Numbered from the stretch's first letter, positions 23,776 to 32,622 are shown. The stretch: DNA of 35,855 nucleotides from an uncultured Caulobacterales bacterium (GCA_937927825.1 CALFWV010000143.1:1-35855); one strand, 5' to 3'. Numbers and translations are program-made. The notes: a model not told the origin generated them from the sequence alone.

Positions 23776-24462
23776 ATGTCCGATTATGACCGGGAACAAT
23801 GGCAGGCTGAACAAGCCGCGCAGGACCAAGCGCAAACCGCTTATCGCGATAAAATGGCGAGGGCACGGGAACGCTCGGCTTCAAATGCAAAGCGCAAAAT
23901 AACGCGCCTGCACGCGAAGCTCACAGAACTGGGTCACATCTCTGACTTTGAAGATGAGTTTGGCGAGAGTGTTTTAGAACGCCTCGAAAAATTTGGCTCG
24001 GCCTTTCATGATTTGGAAAAAGGGCGCGCAGGCGATGCGCTCTCGATGGCTCAGCGGCAGGTGGTTGCTCGGATGAATAAGAAGGTCAAAGACCTCAAGG
24101 CCAAACAAAAGGCAGGAAATGCGCAAGGGTTTGACCCCGATGCCGATTATGTTCGAACAGCGGAACGGTGGAAAAACGAAACGTCGAAAAAAAGCGGATT
24201 CAGATCAAAACGGAAACCCAATTTTACGCCGCGAGTTCGCAATATCGAAGATGAGATGATTCAGGACGAACCGCCAGCCAGACCGATTAATCCGGGGCCT
24301 CCAAAATTAGCGAGTGTAAATAATCTGTCGTCCGGACAAATCCCGGAACAACCAAAAGCGAAACCTTACATCCCAGGTTACGTGCCTCCGTCTAAACCAA
24401 GTTCAGCGAAGCGGCCATTTCTGCGGATTGTACCGAAGGCTCCAAATTTGGTCAAAAACTGA
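23776..24462 (+). CDS. uncharacterised basic protein, coiled-coil start and proline-rich tail
   Basis: I do not recognise this 228-residue protein. Residues 1-120 are strongly charged and helical in character, rich in Lys, Arg, Glu, Gln and Ala (for example MARARERSASNAKRKITRLH and MNKKVKDLKAKQKA), consistent with coiled coil. Residues about 140-228 are rich in Pro, Lys and Ser (PPARPINPGPPKL, KPYIPGYVPPSKPSSAKRP) and probably disordered. No signal peptide or membrane segment is present. It begins 53 bp after gapR on the same strand and may be cotranscribed. The high basic content and the neighbour make a nucleic-acid-binding role possible, but nothing in the sequence proves it. Confidence 0.8.
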   Translation: MSDYDREQWQAEQAAQDQAQTAYRDKMARARERSASNAKRKITRLHAKLTELGHISDFEDEFGESVLERLEKFGSAFHDLEKGRAGDALSMAQRQVVARMNKKVKDLKAKQKAGNAQGFDPDADYVRTAERWKNETSKKSGFRSKRKPNFTPRVRNIEDEMIQDEPPARPINPGPPKLASVNNLSSGQIPEQPKAKPYIPGYVPPSKPSSAKRPFLRIVPKAPNLVKN

Positions 24463-24486
24463 TGGGTCGCATTTCACCTGACTGCT

Positions 24487-25674
24487 TTAAGGCGTAAAGT
24501 CCGGGTCCAAAATAGCCTGTAAAGCAGACTTTGCCTGTCTATCCCTGTCCCAAAGAAGCGGCGCATTGGTTCGCGTAATGGGAACATCATTCAACCAGGA
24601 TTGGGCGTCTGAGACGCCCCATGTTGTAACGGATGTGATGGATGAACGCTCTGTAAAGCCATTGAATAATGCTCTGTAAAGCTCGGCTTGTCGGGAAATA
24701 ACCGAGGCTGGAACGTTCGAGCCGTAATCTGCGCGGCATCCTGTTTGGGTCTCAAAACAACTGCCCGGATCCGGATAAAGGGATATGTCTAATTCCGTGA
24801 CGTGCTGCACCAGGCCCATGAACTCATCATCAACGGCATCAATCGCGGCGAGGGCGCTGCTGGCTTGGGTGTCCACATTCAAGTGCATTTGATGGCCGAC
24901 GCCGTCAACAGGTATGCCGCGGTCTACAAGGTCGCGAATAACATCGATATAGCGGCCCCTTTTGCCTGAGAACCGCGTGCTATATTCATTTATAAAGAGA
25001 AGACAGTCGGGGTCCGCGGCACGGGCGGCGTTGAACGCCCAATCAATATAATCTGCATTTCCACCTGATGCGTCCCACCAGTTCGACCTACGGTAGGGGT
25101 CTGTTGCGGAATCGTCATCCGTAATGACCTCATTGACGACATCCCACGCGAAAATACGGCCGCGATACCGGCTCACAACCTCCGTGACATAATTTTCCAA
25201 TCGCGCCCGAACCTCGGCAGGGGTCCCTTGAAAAAAGTAGTCCGGCGTTGCCAAATGCCAGAGGAGGGCATGGCCGCGCACCACCATGTCATTATCTTCG
25301 GCAAATTGAACGAGTGTATCCGGAATCGTCCAATCAAATGTGCCTTCTGTGGGCGCAATGATTTCCGGTTTCATTTGGAATTCTGCACTAATGGAGTTGA
25401 ATTGATCTTTCAGAATTTGAGCGTCGACCGCGGAGTCGACTGTCTGATTATCTTGAATCGCCGCCCCGATTTCAAAATTTCCGGCAAAAGCAGTCCTAAA
25501 CTGGCCGACCTCGGGAACAAAGTCCGACGCAGGGGGCGGTGTGACGGGCGGCGTCACGACAACCGGTGGCGGTGTTGTGGAGGAGGCGCCCCCGCCGCCC
25601 CCACACCCGGTGAGCAACGCAGCTGCGCCGCCTGTCAGCAGTTTCAACCGATCTCGAGCCGTGAAATTTGGCAT
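24487..25674 (-). CDS. GH10 endo-1,4-beta-xylanase lipoprotein
   Basis: This glycoside hydrolase family 10 enzyme would cut beta-1,4-xylan with retention. The 395-residue protein has a lipoprotein signal (LLTGGAAALLTGC, Cys24). A Gly run and a Pro/Thr/Val linker (about 25-50) follow, then a complete GH10 barrel: MKPEIIAPTEGTFDW, GHALLWH (His140), WDVVNEV with acid/base Glu182, GHQMH, and TELDIS with nucleophile Glu294. WGVSDAQSWL is near the end. The frame opens at a TTG (25692), but the ATG at 25674 follows GGGGAAG at good spacing. It is surface- or periplasm-anchored. No other xylan-utilisation gene is in the window apart from the outer-membrane barrel upstream. Confidence 0.94.
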   Translation of the reverse strand: MPNFTARDRLKLLTGGAAALLTGCGGGGGASSTTPPPVVVTPPVTPPPASDFVPEVGQFRTAFAGNFEIGAAIQDNQTVDSAVDAQILKDQFNSISAEFQMKPEIIAPTEGTFDWTIPDTLVQFAEDNDMVVRGHALLWHLATPDYFFQGTPAEVRARLENYVTEVVSRYRGRIFAWDVVNEVITDDDSATDPYRRSNWWDASGGNADYIDWAFNAARAADPDCLLFINEYSTRFSGKRGRYIDVIRDLVDRGIPVDGVGHQMHLNVDTQASSALAAIDAVDDEFMGLVQHVTELDISLYPDPGSCFETQTGCRADYGSNVPASVISRQAELYRALFNGFTERSSITSVTTWGVSDAQSWLNDVPITRTNAPLLWDRDRQAKSALQAILDPDFTP

Positions 25675-25759
25675 ATATGTCTTCCCCGACAAGAATGATG
25701 TCTTATTGACAGCGTTGTCATTTTTCTAGGGAGAGGATGCGGGAAAGTCAAATTTACTC

Positions 25760-25799
25760 AAAAAACAAGACCACATGTTCCCCCGAACATGTGGTCTTG
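25760..25799 (-). terminator. strong rho-independent terminator of the outer-membrane barrel gene
   Basis: CAAGACCACATGTTC (25766-25780) and its exact complement (25785-25799) form a perfect 15-bp stem with a CCCC loop. On the minus strand it is followed by a run of six T (25760-25765). It ends the transcript of the barrel gene and isolates it from the xylanase gene. Confidence 0.92.
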
Positions 25800-25869
25800 A
25801 GCCTGCGCAAAGCTGAAAGCTGCGCGCGGGAGTAAGGGGATAGAAAGCCCTTGTTCTGTAAAGTCGACC

Positions 25870-27606
25870 TTAGAATCTGGCCTTGAAGCCGACGTTAATC
25901 GCATGGGCTTCCGTTTGGTCATTGCTGACCTGCTGCGGCGCAACGAACGGAATAAAGCCTTTATTATAGACATATTCTGCCCCGAATTCGAGGTAGTCAT
26001 TAATCGGATATTCGACCGAAAGCGCATGTTGTTGGTTTTTCTGGAATGTTGTCGGTTGCCCAAATAAGCCGACATTGCCTGTATCATCACTGATATTGCC
26101 CCAGCTTCCGACGGCAGCAATTGATAGGCGTCGTCCGGCGACTATCGGCTTAATTCTGGCTTGTGCGACCAAGGTCGAGAGCTTCTCATCGAAACTGATA
26201 TTATCAATGTCAGTTGTTGAGCCCGCAGGGTCGATCAAAAATTGCGGTAACGGCGTGCCGTCGATTGTTTGCGGGATGGCTGCGGCCCAAGGTTTTAAGG
26301 TCGTTGTATATTCCACCATCGCGTCAAAGAAGGGCGAGTTATACTCTGCAAATCCGTTTACAGCGCTGTTGCGATATTCAATGAAGTTCGCTGGAGGCGT
26401 TCCATTCTGACGGCCTAGGAAAGTATGGGCCGTGAAATTATCGCGATAAATTGTATCGTGTAGATAGCCACCGCCAATCGTAAAGGCTTGACGATCTTCA
26501 CGTCCAAAGCGAAATTCCTTTTCTGCATTGAAGGCGTAGTTGCCGAGATTATTTTCTTCCCCGGCTAATGCGACCCGCAACTGACGTCCCGCTGAGAACG
26601 CGGAGGCTGTCGCCTTAAAACCATTCGAATAAAAACCGGCCTCCAGCACGGGTTGATCACTCACGGCGTGAAAGTAGTGTGCGCCTTCATTATGCGTAAA
26701 GGCGTTATAGCTGTCGAAATTACCGAAATCGATCGTCTTGCGGCCAAAGGCGGCATAGAAGGGCGTCTTTTCCAAATTACCAAAGACAACAAAAGCCTTA
26801 CGGAGTTGGAACTCGTCTTGGTCGCGGCCATATTCCGTTTCCGAATATTCGGGCTGTAAATAAACCGTTGTCCAATCCCCAAAGGTCGATGTGAAAGCGA
26901 GAGCGGCATTATCGATTGCGAAAACACCCGCCTGTCGATCTGTACGGTCAGAGAAGAATGGGAAACGAGAGAGCAGCGGGAATTGTCCCGGGACTTCGGT
27001 TGTTTGCCATTTCAGACCTCCTTGAAATCCTGCGCCTAAATAAACAGAGTTTGGAGCCAGGGTGCCGTTGGCGCGATTGGCCAGCAAAGTCATAGTTTTG
27101 CCAGTTGTATTTTCTTGCCAATCCAACATGTCCCGTGTGTGGAGGGCATTCGTGCGAACCGTCACGCCGCCAACATTATGATTTCGGGTGAAGGATTGCG
27201 CGCTGGCTTTGTCATAAGAAACAGAGCGCGGAGAGGAGAGGCCTCGAAGTCCGGACAGAAAAGAGCGTTTCTTTTTCTTTGGGGTCGTTTCAATATGCAC
27301 ATAGTCCGGGGCGCTGGTGTAACCCTGCGCATAATAACTCGATGCCGCATAACCTTGTGCGGGTTGGGGCACGTAATATTCAGATTGTGCAGGCGCCGCA
27401 TAAGTTTGCACATAGGATTGCTGTGCCGCTAATTGGGCTTGTAAACGTTGTTGTTGCCAAGATCCGGCGGCCACATAGTTTTGCGTGTTCACGCCTTGCC
27501 CTGAAAACGCTCCGCGTAATCCGTGACTTTGATGTGTCGCCGTAACCGGGACTGCGATTAAAAGGGCAAGTGCAGCCGCACTGGCTAAATATGTTTTACG
27601 TTTCAT
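25870..27606 (-). CDS. outer-membrane beta-barrel porin-like protein with Q/Y-rich N-terminus
   Basis: The 578-residue protein has a signal peptide (SAAALALLIAVPVTATHQ, cleavage near residue 24). An unusual low-complexity region rich in Gln, Tyr and Ala follows (about 37-102, for example QAQLAAQQSYVQTYAAPAQS), then a basic KKKKR (110-114). The rest is a long amphipathic beta-strand region (about 150-578) ending in the barrel signature FKARF. The barrel style (GGLKWQTTEVPG, YLQPEYSETEYGRDQDEFQLRK) resembles large porins, perhaps the LbtU-like group, but I am not certain of the family or substrate. GAGGA precedes the ATG. It begins 26 bp after the TacA-like regulator and may be partly read through from it. 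Confidence 0.8.
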   Translation of the reverse strand: MKRKTYLASAAALALLIAVPVTATHQSHGLRGAFSGQGVNTQNYVAAGSWQQQRLQAQLAAQQSYVQTYAAPAQSEYYVPQPAQGYAASSYYAQGYTSAPDYVHIETTPKKKKRSFLSGLRGLSSPRSVSYDKASAQSFTRNHNVGGVTVRTNALHTRDMLDWQENTTGKTMTLLANRANGTLAPNSVYLGAGFQGGLKWQTTEVPGQFPLLSRFPFFSDRTDRQAGVFAIDNAALAFTSTFGDWTTVYLQPEYSETEYGRDQDEFQLRKAFVVFGNLEKTPFYAAFGRKTIDFGNFDSYNAFTHNEGAHYFHAVSDQPVLEAGFYSNGFKATASAFSAGRQLRVALAGEENNLGNYAFNAEKEFRFGREDRQAFTIGGGYLHDTIYRDNFTAHTFLGRQNGTPPANFIEYRNSAVNGFAEYNSPFFDAMVEYTTTLKPWAAAIPQTIDGTPLPQFLIDPAGSTTDIDNISFDEKLSTLVAQARIKPIVAGRRLSIAAVGSWGNISDDTGNVGLFGQPTTFQKNQQHALSVEYPINDYLEFGAEYVYNKGFIPFVAPQQVSNDQTEAHAINVGFKARF

Positions 27607-27632
27607 TATTTAAGGTCCTCAAAACTTTAGAC

Positions 27633-29105
27633 TCAGGCTGAGCGGACGTCTTCGACGTCCAATTCGTGCTCACGTACTTTGCGGTAAAGGGTGGATCGGC
27701 CAATGCCGAGACGGCGCGCGACCTCCGACATGTGACCCGAATAATTAGAAATCGCGAACTGAATGAGATCGCGTTCAATGTCTTCTAGAGTCCGAAGGTG
27801 ACCTTCGCGATCAAGGACGGAAACCGCCGAATCCAATGGTGTCGGATCTTGCCTCAAATCAGACGGGACAAGGCTTTCCATCGGGCCTTCGTCAACCGAA
27901 TTAGACTTAGGCAAGAGGCCCGGCATGAGGCCCGAAATTTGCGGGAAGTCCTGTGGATGCAGCTTATTCCCATCGGATAAAATCATCGCTCGGAAAATTG
28001 TATTCTCCAATTGACGAACATTGCCTTTCCAGTCATGCGTCTTGAGCATTTCAAGCGTCTCAGCGGTTGCCCCGGACACATTCAGGCGCTCGGCGGCATT
28101 AATGCGGCGGACGAAATGCTCGACCAAAGCGGGAATGTCCTCACGGCGTTCGCGCAGCGGCGGAACAGCAATCGGGAAGACATTCAGGCGGTAAAATAAA
28201 TCTTCACGGAATGTGCCGTCCTTCACGGCTTCGGCAAGATCGCGATTTGTTGCGCTTATAATCCGAACATCCACAGGCACTGTGCGCTTGGATCCAATGG
28301 AATCCACTTCACCTTCTTGCAGGACGCGCAGCAGTTTAACCTGCATTTCTAAAGGCAATTCTCCGACTTCATCCAGGAAAAGTGTCCCCGTGTGCGCCTC
28401 CTGGAATTTACCAAGGTGTTTCGAGTTTGCGCCTGTGAAGGAGCCCTTTTCATGGCCAAAGAGAATAGATTCGACGAGGCTTTCCGAAATCGCGCCGCAG
28501 TTTACCGTGATGAAAGGTTTGTCGGACCGCTCAGACGCGCTTTGAATTGCGCGGGCGATCACTTCTTTACCCACGCCGGATTCGCCGGTGATTAAAATTG
28601 GAATATTTGCTCTTGCGCCGCGCTCACCCATGGCCACAACAGAGCGCATGGAGGATGCATTGCCGATAAGGTCGTCAAACGACAGACCGCCTTCGGTTGT
28701 TTTCTTAAGGCGCTTAACTTCTCCGACCAAAGTTTTCATATCCAGAGCATTGCGAATGGACACGATAATTCGCTCGGGGGCCGCAGGTTTGACGACGAAA
28801 TCACGCGCGCCAGCTTTCATGGCTTTGACCACTGCATCGATGGAGCCTTTACCTGTCAAAACGATGACAGGCAGATCCGGGCGTTTTTTGGCAAGCTCCG
28901 CCAGCGTTTCCATGCCGTCGCGACCCGGCATAATCAAGTCCAGCAACATCACGTGAACTTTGTCTTGCTCTGCGCCAAGGGCAATTGCCAAAGCTGCGTC
29001 TCCGTCGCCCGCTTGCAGTGTCGAGAATCCGGACTTTTCTACAACGGCCTGTAAAAGGCGGCGTTGCGTCGGATCGTCATCCACGATTAGGACAGTTTTA
29101 GCCAT
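27633..29105 (-). CDS. sigma-54-dependent response regulator, NtrC/TacA type
   Basis: This activator of sigma-54 RNA polymerase has 490 residues. It shows a receiver domain (1-120) with phospho-acceptor Asp56 (VMLLDLIMPG) and Lys106 (VVKP), then an AAA+ domain (about 145-375) with Walker A GESGVGKE (174-181), the sigma-54 contact loop GSFTGA (221-226, the Ala-to-Ser variant of GAFTGA), Walker B LFLDEVGE and FREDLFYRLNVFPI. A Fis-type helix-turn-helix (SEVARRLGIGRSTLYRKV) ends the protein. Its start (KTVLIVDDDPTQRRLLQAV) resembles Caulobacter TacA, a regulator of stalk formation, so orthology is plausible but unproven. No kinase is adjacent. The barrel gene follows 26 bp downstream. Confidence 0.94.
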   Translation of the reverse strand: MAKTVLIVDDDPTQRRLLQAVVEKSGFSTLQAGDGDAALAIALGAEQDKVHVMLLDLIMPGRDGMETLAELAKKRPDLPVIVLTGKGSIDAVVKAMKAGARDFVVKPAAPERIIVSIRNALDMKTLVGEVKRLKKTTEGGLSFDDLIGNASSMRSVVAMGERGARANIPILITGESGVGKEVIARAIQSASERSDKPFITVNCGAISESLVESILFGHEKGSFTGANSKHLGKFQEAHTGTLFLDEVGELPLEMQVKLLRVLQEGEVDSIGSKRTVPVDVRIISATNRDLAEAVKDGTFREDLFYRLNVFPIAVPPLRERREDIPALVEHFVRRINAAERLNVSGATAETLEMLKTHDWKGNVRQLENTIFRAMILSDGNKLHPQDFPQISGLMPGLLPKSNSVDEGPMESLVPSDLRQDPTPLDSAVSVLDREGHLRTLEDIERDLIQFAISNYSGHMSEVARRLGIGRSTLYRKVREHELDVEDVRSA

Positions 29106-29376
29106 AAATTCACCCGGTTTTTTCCAAGAGGAAATGGTTTGTCCAAATCTCTCTCTTCCCGGAACATGACGCGGGGAGGTGAATTTCAGGTTCGAGATTA
29201 TGCTTAAGGAAGATTAAATTTGATTCTGGTTGAAATCCGGTACTCCGCAGCAAAATATTGTGCCGCGTCCTCAAAAATATTTTATTTTGGAGAGATGGGA
29301 CCGCTTGTCTAAGGCTTAGGCGCATGATAGCCCACCACCCCAAACCGATAACTTATCTATAAGACAGGAAAGCGAC

Positions 29377-29679
29377 ATGGCAGGCGGACATTCCGATTAC
29401 ACACGTGGGACGATGAAAATCGACGAACAATCCGGCACGTTCTCAGGGTTTATGGGTGGCACTAAATATGGCGGAGCACTAATCGCCTTATTCGTCATTA
29501 TGCCCACGCTCGTTTTTGCGGTTAATCTCCATTGGTTCCCGTCTTTGATTGCGACCCTCGTCTTAGGTTTTGTATTGGGGCTGGCAATGAAGTTCAAAGG
29601 CGGCTGGTATGCAGGATTGATTGGCTTATCGATCCTCGTTGCTCTTTTTTCCTTCTTACTTTCCGCCGTCGCGTCCTAG
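29377..29679 (+). CDS. aa3-type cytochrome c oxidase subunit IV-like small membrane protein
   Basis: The 100-residue protein starts with the short hydrophilic motif typical of the alphaproteobacterial COX IV family (TRGTMKIDEQSGTFSGFMGG) and then has hydrophobic helices (about 31-50, 54-71 and 76-97). Known family members are usually about 45-70 residues with a single helix, so this one is extended. It lies 27 bp before pntAA, an arrangement I recall from other alphaproteobacteria, and is likely cotranscribed. AGGAAAG precedes the ATG at good spacing. The role in the oxidase is inferred from family only. Confidence 0.72.
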   Translation: MAGGHSDYTRGTMKIDEQSGTFSGFMGGTKYGGALIALFVIMPTLVFAVNLHWFPSLIATLVLGFVLGLAMKFKGGWYAGLIGLSILVALFSFLLSAVAS

Positions 29680-29706
29680 GCGACTGACTAAAAAAGGCTG
29701 TATCGC

Positions 29707-30849
29707 GTGAAACTTACTGTTCTAAATGATGTGGCTTTAGAGAAGAAAGGCGGTGCGGAAGCTCGCGTCGCCGCCACGCCTGATACCGTCGCGGGCTATG
29801 TGAAATCAGGGCATAGCGTCACAATTGTCAAAGGCGCGGGTGCAAAGGCCGATTTCGCCGACGCCCTTTATAAAGAGGCCGGCGCATCAATTTCGACTAC
29901 AAATACGACCGCCGTAAAATCCGCTGATTTGGTCTTATCCGTCACTGGCGGGTCTGAAAAATTGGTCGCGGCTATGAAAAAAGGCGCTGGTATTACAGGT
30001 ATTCTATCGCCGACAGATAATCCCAAATATGCGGCGGCTTGCGCCAAGGCTGGCGTCACAGCTTATGCGCTGGATTATATTCCGCGGATTTCACGCGCGC
30101 AGGCGATGGATGTTCTCTCCTCACAATCCAATCTTTCCGGCTATCGTTCTGTTGTCGAAGCGGGCGGCATTTACGGACGCGCCTTTCCAATGATGATGAC
30201 GGCAGCGGGTACAATCGCCCCGGCGAAAGTCTTTATTATGGGCGTGGGTGTTGCGGGCCTGCAAGCCATCGCGACGGCGCGCCGTTTGGGAGCCGTCACA
30301 ACCGCGACCGATGTGCGTCCTGCTACCAAAGAGCAGGTGGCTTCATTGGGCGCAAAATTCATCGCTGTTGAAAATGAAGAATTTAAAGCGGCTGAAACAG
30401 CGGGCGGCTATGCCAAACAGATGAGCGCGGAATATCAAGCGCTACAGGCCGAACTCACGGCGAAACATATTGCCAAACAAGATATTGTCATAACGACGGC
30501 CCTTATTCCGGGCCGCAAAGCACCTGTTTTGGTGACGAAAGCGATGCTGGATACAATGCGTCCTGGCTCTGTCTTGGTTGATTTGGCGGTTGAACGCGGC
30601 GGTAATGTTGAGGGCGCAAAGCCCGGCGAGATTGTTACGACGGTAAACGGCGTTCACATTGTTGGTCATCTGAATTGGCCGTCTCGTATGGCGGCGGATG
30701 CATCCAATATGTTTGCCCGCAATATCAAAAATTTCCTCCCGCTCGTCACTGCGGACGACGGCGCTTATGTTCCGGATTGGGACGACGAAATCATCCAAGG
30801 CTGCGCGCTCACCCGTGACGGCGAAGTTATTCACGAGAGGCTTAATTGA
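29707..30849 (+). CDS. pntAA: NAD(P) transhydrogenase alpha subunit, part 1
   Basis: This is the cytosolic NAD(H)-binding part (domain I) of proton-translocating transhydrogenase, which makes NADPH from NADH using the proton gradient. The 380-residue protein has the alanine-dehydrogenase-like fold: EARVAATPDTVAGYVKSG at the start, SGYRSVVEAGG, the dinucleotide-binding VFIMGVGVAGLQAIATARRLGA and the mobile-loop region PGRKAPVLVT. It begins with GTG. Alphaproteobacteria usually split the alpha subunit into AA and AB, as here. Its TGA overlaps the pntAB ATG by one base (TGATG). Confidence 0.95.
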   Translation: MKLTVLNDVALEKKGGAEARVAATPDTVAGYVKSGHSVTIVKGAGAKADFADALYKEAGASISTTNTTAVKSADLVLSVTGGSEKLVAAMKKGAGITGILSPTDNPKYAAACAKAGVTAYALDYIPRISRAQAMDVLSSQSNLSGYRSVVEAGGIYGRAFPMMMTAAGTIAPAKVFIMGVGVAGLQAIATARRLGAVTTATDVRPATKEQVASLGAKFIAVENEEFKAAETAGGYAKQMSAEYQALQAELTAKHIAKQDIVITTALIPGRKAPVLVTKAMLDTMRPGSVLVDLAVERGGNVEGAKPGEIVTTVNGVHIVGHLNWPSRMAADASNMFARNIKNFLPLVTADDGAYVPDWDDEIIQGCALTRDGEVIHERLN

Positions 30850-31193
30850 TGTCAGCAGTTCTCATCATGGCAGGCGGCGCAGCCGTGTCGCCCCTTGTCT
30901 TCCAACTCGCCATTTTTGTCATGGCGATTTTCGTAGGCTATTACGTTGTTTGGTCAGTCACGCCAGCTCTGCACACGCCTCTTATGGCTGTGACGAACGC
31001 AATTTCATCTGTCATTATCGTTGGCGCTTTGGTGGCCGTGGCCGCAGGCGTCAAAGGCGGTTCCAGCGTTTCGACATGGGCAGGTTTCGCGGCTGTTGCG
31101 CTCTGCGCCGTTAATATTTTCGGTGGCTTCCTTGTGACCCAACGTATGTTGGCCATGTATATGAAAAAGGCTCCTAAAGAGGTGATAAAATAA
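30849..31193 (+). CDS. pntAB: NAD(P) transhydrogenase alpha subunit, part 2 (membrane)
   Basis: This small membrane subunit (114 residues) supplies the alpha-side helices of the transhydrogenase proton channel (domain II). Hydrophobic helices lie at about 14-35, 47-67 and 76-97. The family stretch VWSVTPALHTPLMAVTNAIS is intact. The frame also opens at a TTG at 30846, but the ATG at 30849 overlapping the pntAA stop is the natural start. Its TAA overlaps the pntB ATG (TAATG), so the three subunits are translationally coupled. Confidence 0.95.
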   Translation: MSAVLIMAGGAAVSPLVFQLAIFVMAIFVGYYVVWSVTPALHTPLMAVTNAISSVIIVGALVAVAAGVKGGSSVSTWAGFAAVALCAVNIFGGFLVTQRMLAMYMKKAPKEVIK

Positions 31194-32617
31194 TGCCTCA
31201 ATTTTTAGCTGATATTGCAGCCGTCGATATCGCGGCCGTTCTTTATACGGTCTCGGCGGTTCTCTTTATTCTCGCGTTACGGGGTTTATCTTCCCCAGCA
31301 ACGTCCCGTCGGGGCAATACCTTCGGGATGGTCGGTATCGCGATTGCGATTGTTACAACTTTGTTCGTGGCGGGAATGAATGGAACAGGCTTCATATTGT
31401 CCGCTGTTGGCTTGGGGCTGGGCGGCGTAATTGGCGCTTACATCGCCAAGAAAATTCCAATGACGGATATGCCTCAACTCGTCGCAGCTTTCCATTCGCT
31501 TGTAGGTTTGGCAGCGGTTCTGGTCGCGGTAGCTGCATTTTTCAGTCCGGGAGATTTCGGGATTTTATCCGAGGGTCAGATCAAAGCCGGGTCGCTTTTA
31601 GAGCTTGGTCTGGGGGCAGTGATTGGCGCAATCACTTTCTCAGGCTCAGTCATCGCCTTCGCGAAATTAAACGGAAATATGAGCGGGTCACCGATTATGT
31701 TGCCGGCGCGTCACCTTATTAATATTGCACTCGGTCTCGGCATTGCGGTCCTCATTGGCATGTTGATGAAATCCGGGGGCACAGCGCATTGGATGATTTG
31801 GGCATTGCTAGGCGCGGCTTTCTTGATTGGTTTTTTGCTTATTATCCCAATTGGCGGCGCGGATATGCCTGTCGTTGTTTCGATGTTAAATTCCTATTCC
31901 GGTTGGGCCGCAGCGGCACTTGGATTTACACTTGGAAACTTGGCGCTAATTATTGTTGGCGCGCTTGTCGGCTCTTCAGGGGCGATCCTGTCCTACATCA
32001 TGTGTAAGGCGATGAACCGGAAATTTATTTCGGTTATCCTTGGCGGGTTTGGGGCCGACGCTGCGGCGGCTGACACGGGCACGAAGGAACAACGCCCTGT
32101 CAAAAAAGGCTCTGCGGCTGACGCTGCCTTTATCATGAAAAATGCGTCCAAAGTTATCATCGTACCTGGGTATGGTTTGGCTGTGGCGCAAGCCCAGCAT
32201 GCGACCCGTGAAATGGTAGATGCCTTAAAAGAAGAAGGCGTCGAGGTTGTCTATGCGATTCATCCGGTTGCGGGGCGTATGCCCGGTCATATGAATGTGT
32301 TGCTGGCCGAAGCAAATGTTCCTTACGATGAAGTTTTCGAGTTGGAAGATATCAATTCTGACTTTGCAAATGCGGATGTGGCTTTTGTTATTGGCGCAAA
32401 TGATGTGACCAATCCTGCGGCCAAGACAGATCCGCAAAGCCCGATAGCAGGCATGCCGATTTTGGATGTTGAAAAGGCGGCCACAGTTCTTTTTGTAAAA
32501 CGATCTTTATCTCCCGGTTATGCCGGTATTGATAATGATTTGTTCTATCGCGACAATACGATGATGCTGCTGTCCGACGCCAAGAAAATGGTCGAGGAAA
32601 TTATTAAGAGTCTATAA
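31193..32617 (+). CDS. pntB: NAD(P) transhydrogenase beta subunit
   Basis: This subunit carries the remaining membrane helices and the NADP(H)-binding domain III. The 474-residue protein has about eight or nine transmembrane helices in the first 270 residues (including MPQLVAAFHSLVGLAAVLVA). The C-terminal nucleotide domain follows, with IIVPGYGLAVAQAQHATREM, the HPVAGRMPGHMNVLLAEANV loop, IGANDVTNPAAKTD and KRSLSPGYAGIDNDLFY. All family landmarks and full length are present. It is last in the operon and is followed by a terminator. Confidence 0.96.
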   Translation: MPQFLADIAAVDIAAVLYTVSAVLFILALRGLSSPATSRRGNTFGMVGIAIAIVTTLFVAGMNGTGFILSAVGLGLGGVIGAYIAKKIPMTDMPQLVAAFHSLVGLAAVLVAVAAFFSPGDFGILSEGQIKAGSLLELGLGAVIGAITFSGSVIAFAKLNGNMSGSPIMLPARHLINIALGLGIAVLIGMLMKSGGTAHWMIWALLGAAFLIGFLLIIPIGGADMPVVVSMLNSYSGWAAAALGFTLGNLALIIVGALVGSSGAILSYIMCKAMNRKFISVILGGFGADAAAADTGTKEQRPVKKGSAADAAFIMKNASKVIIVPGYGLAVAQAQHATREMVDALKEEGVEVVYAIHPVAGRMPGHMNVLLAEANVPYDEVFELEDINSDFANADVAFVIGANDVTNPAAKTDPQSPIAGMPILDVEKAATVLFVKRSLSPGYAGIDNDLFYRDNTMMLLSDAKKMVEEIIKSL

Positions 32618-32622
32618 AATAA

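Noticed and set aside
29204-29217. TTAA-N6-TTAA as a CtrA site upstream of the TacA-like gene
   Set aside because: CtrA sites have a 7-base spacer; this one has 6, and the region is AT-rich, so chance is likely.
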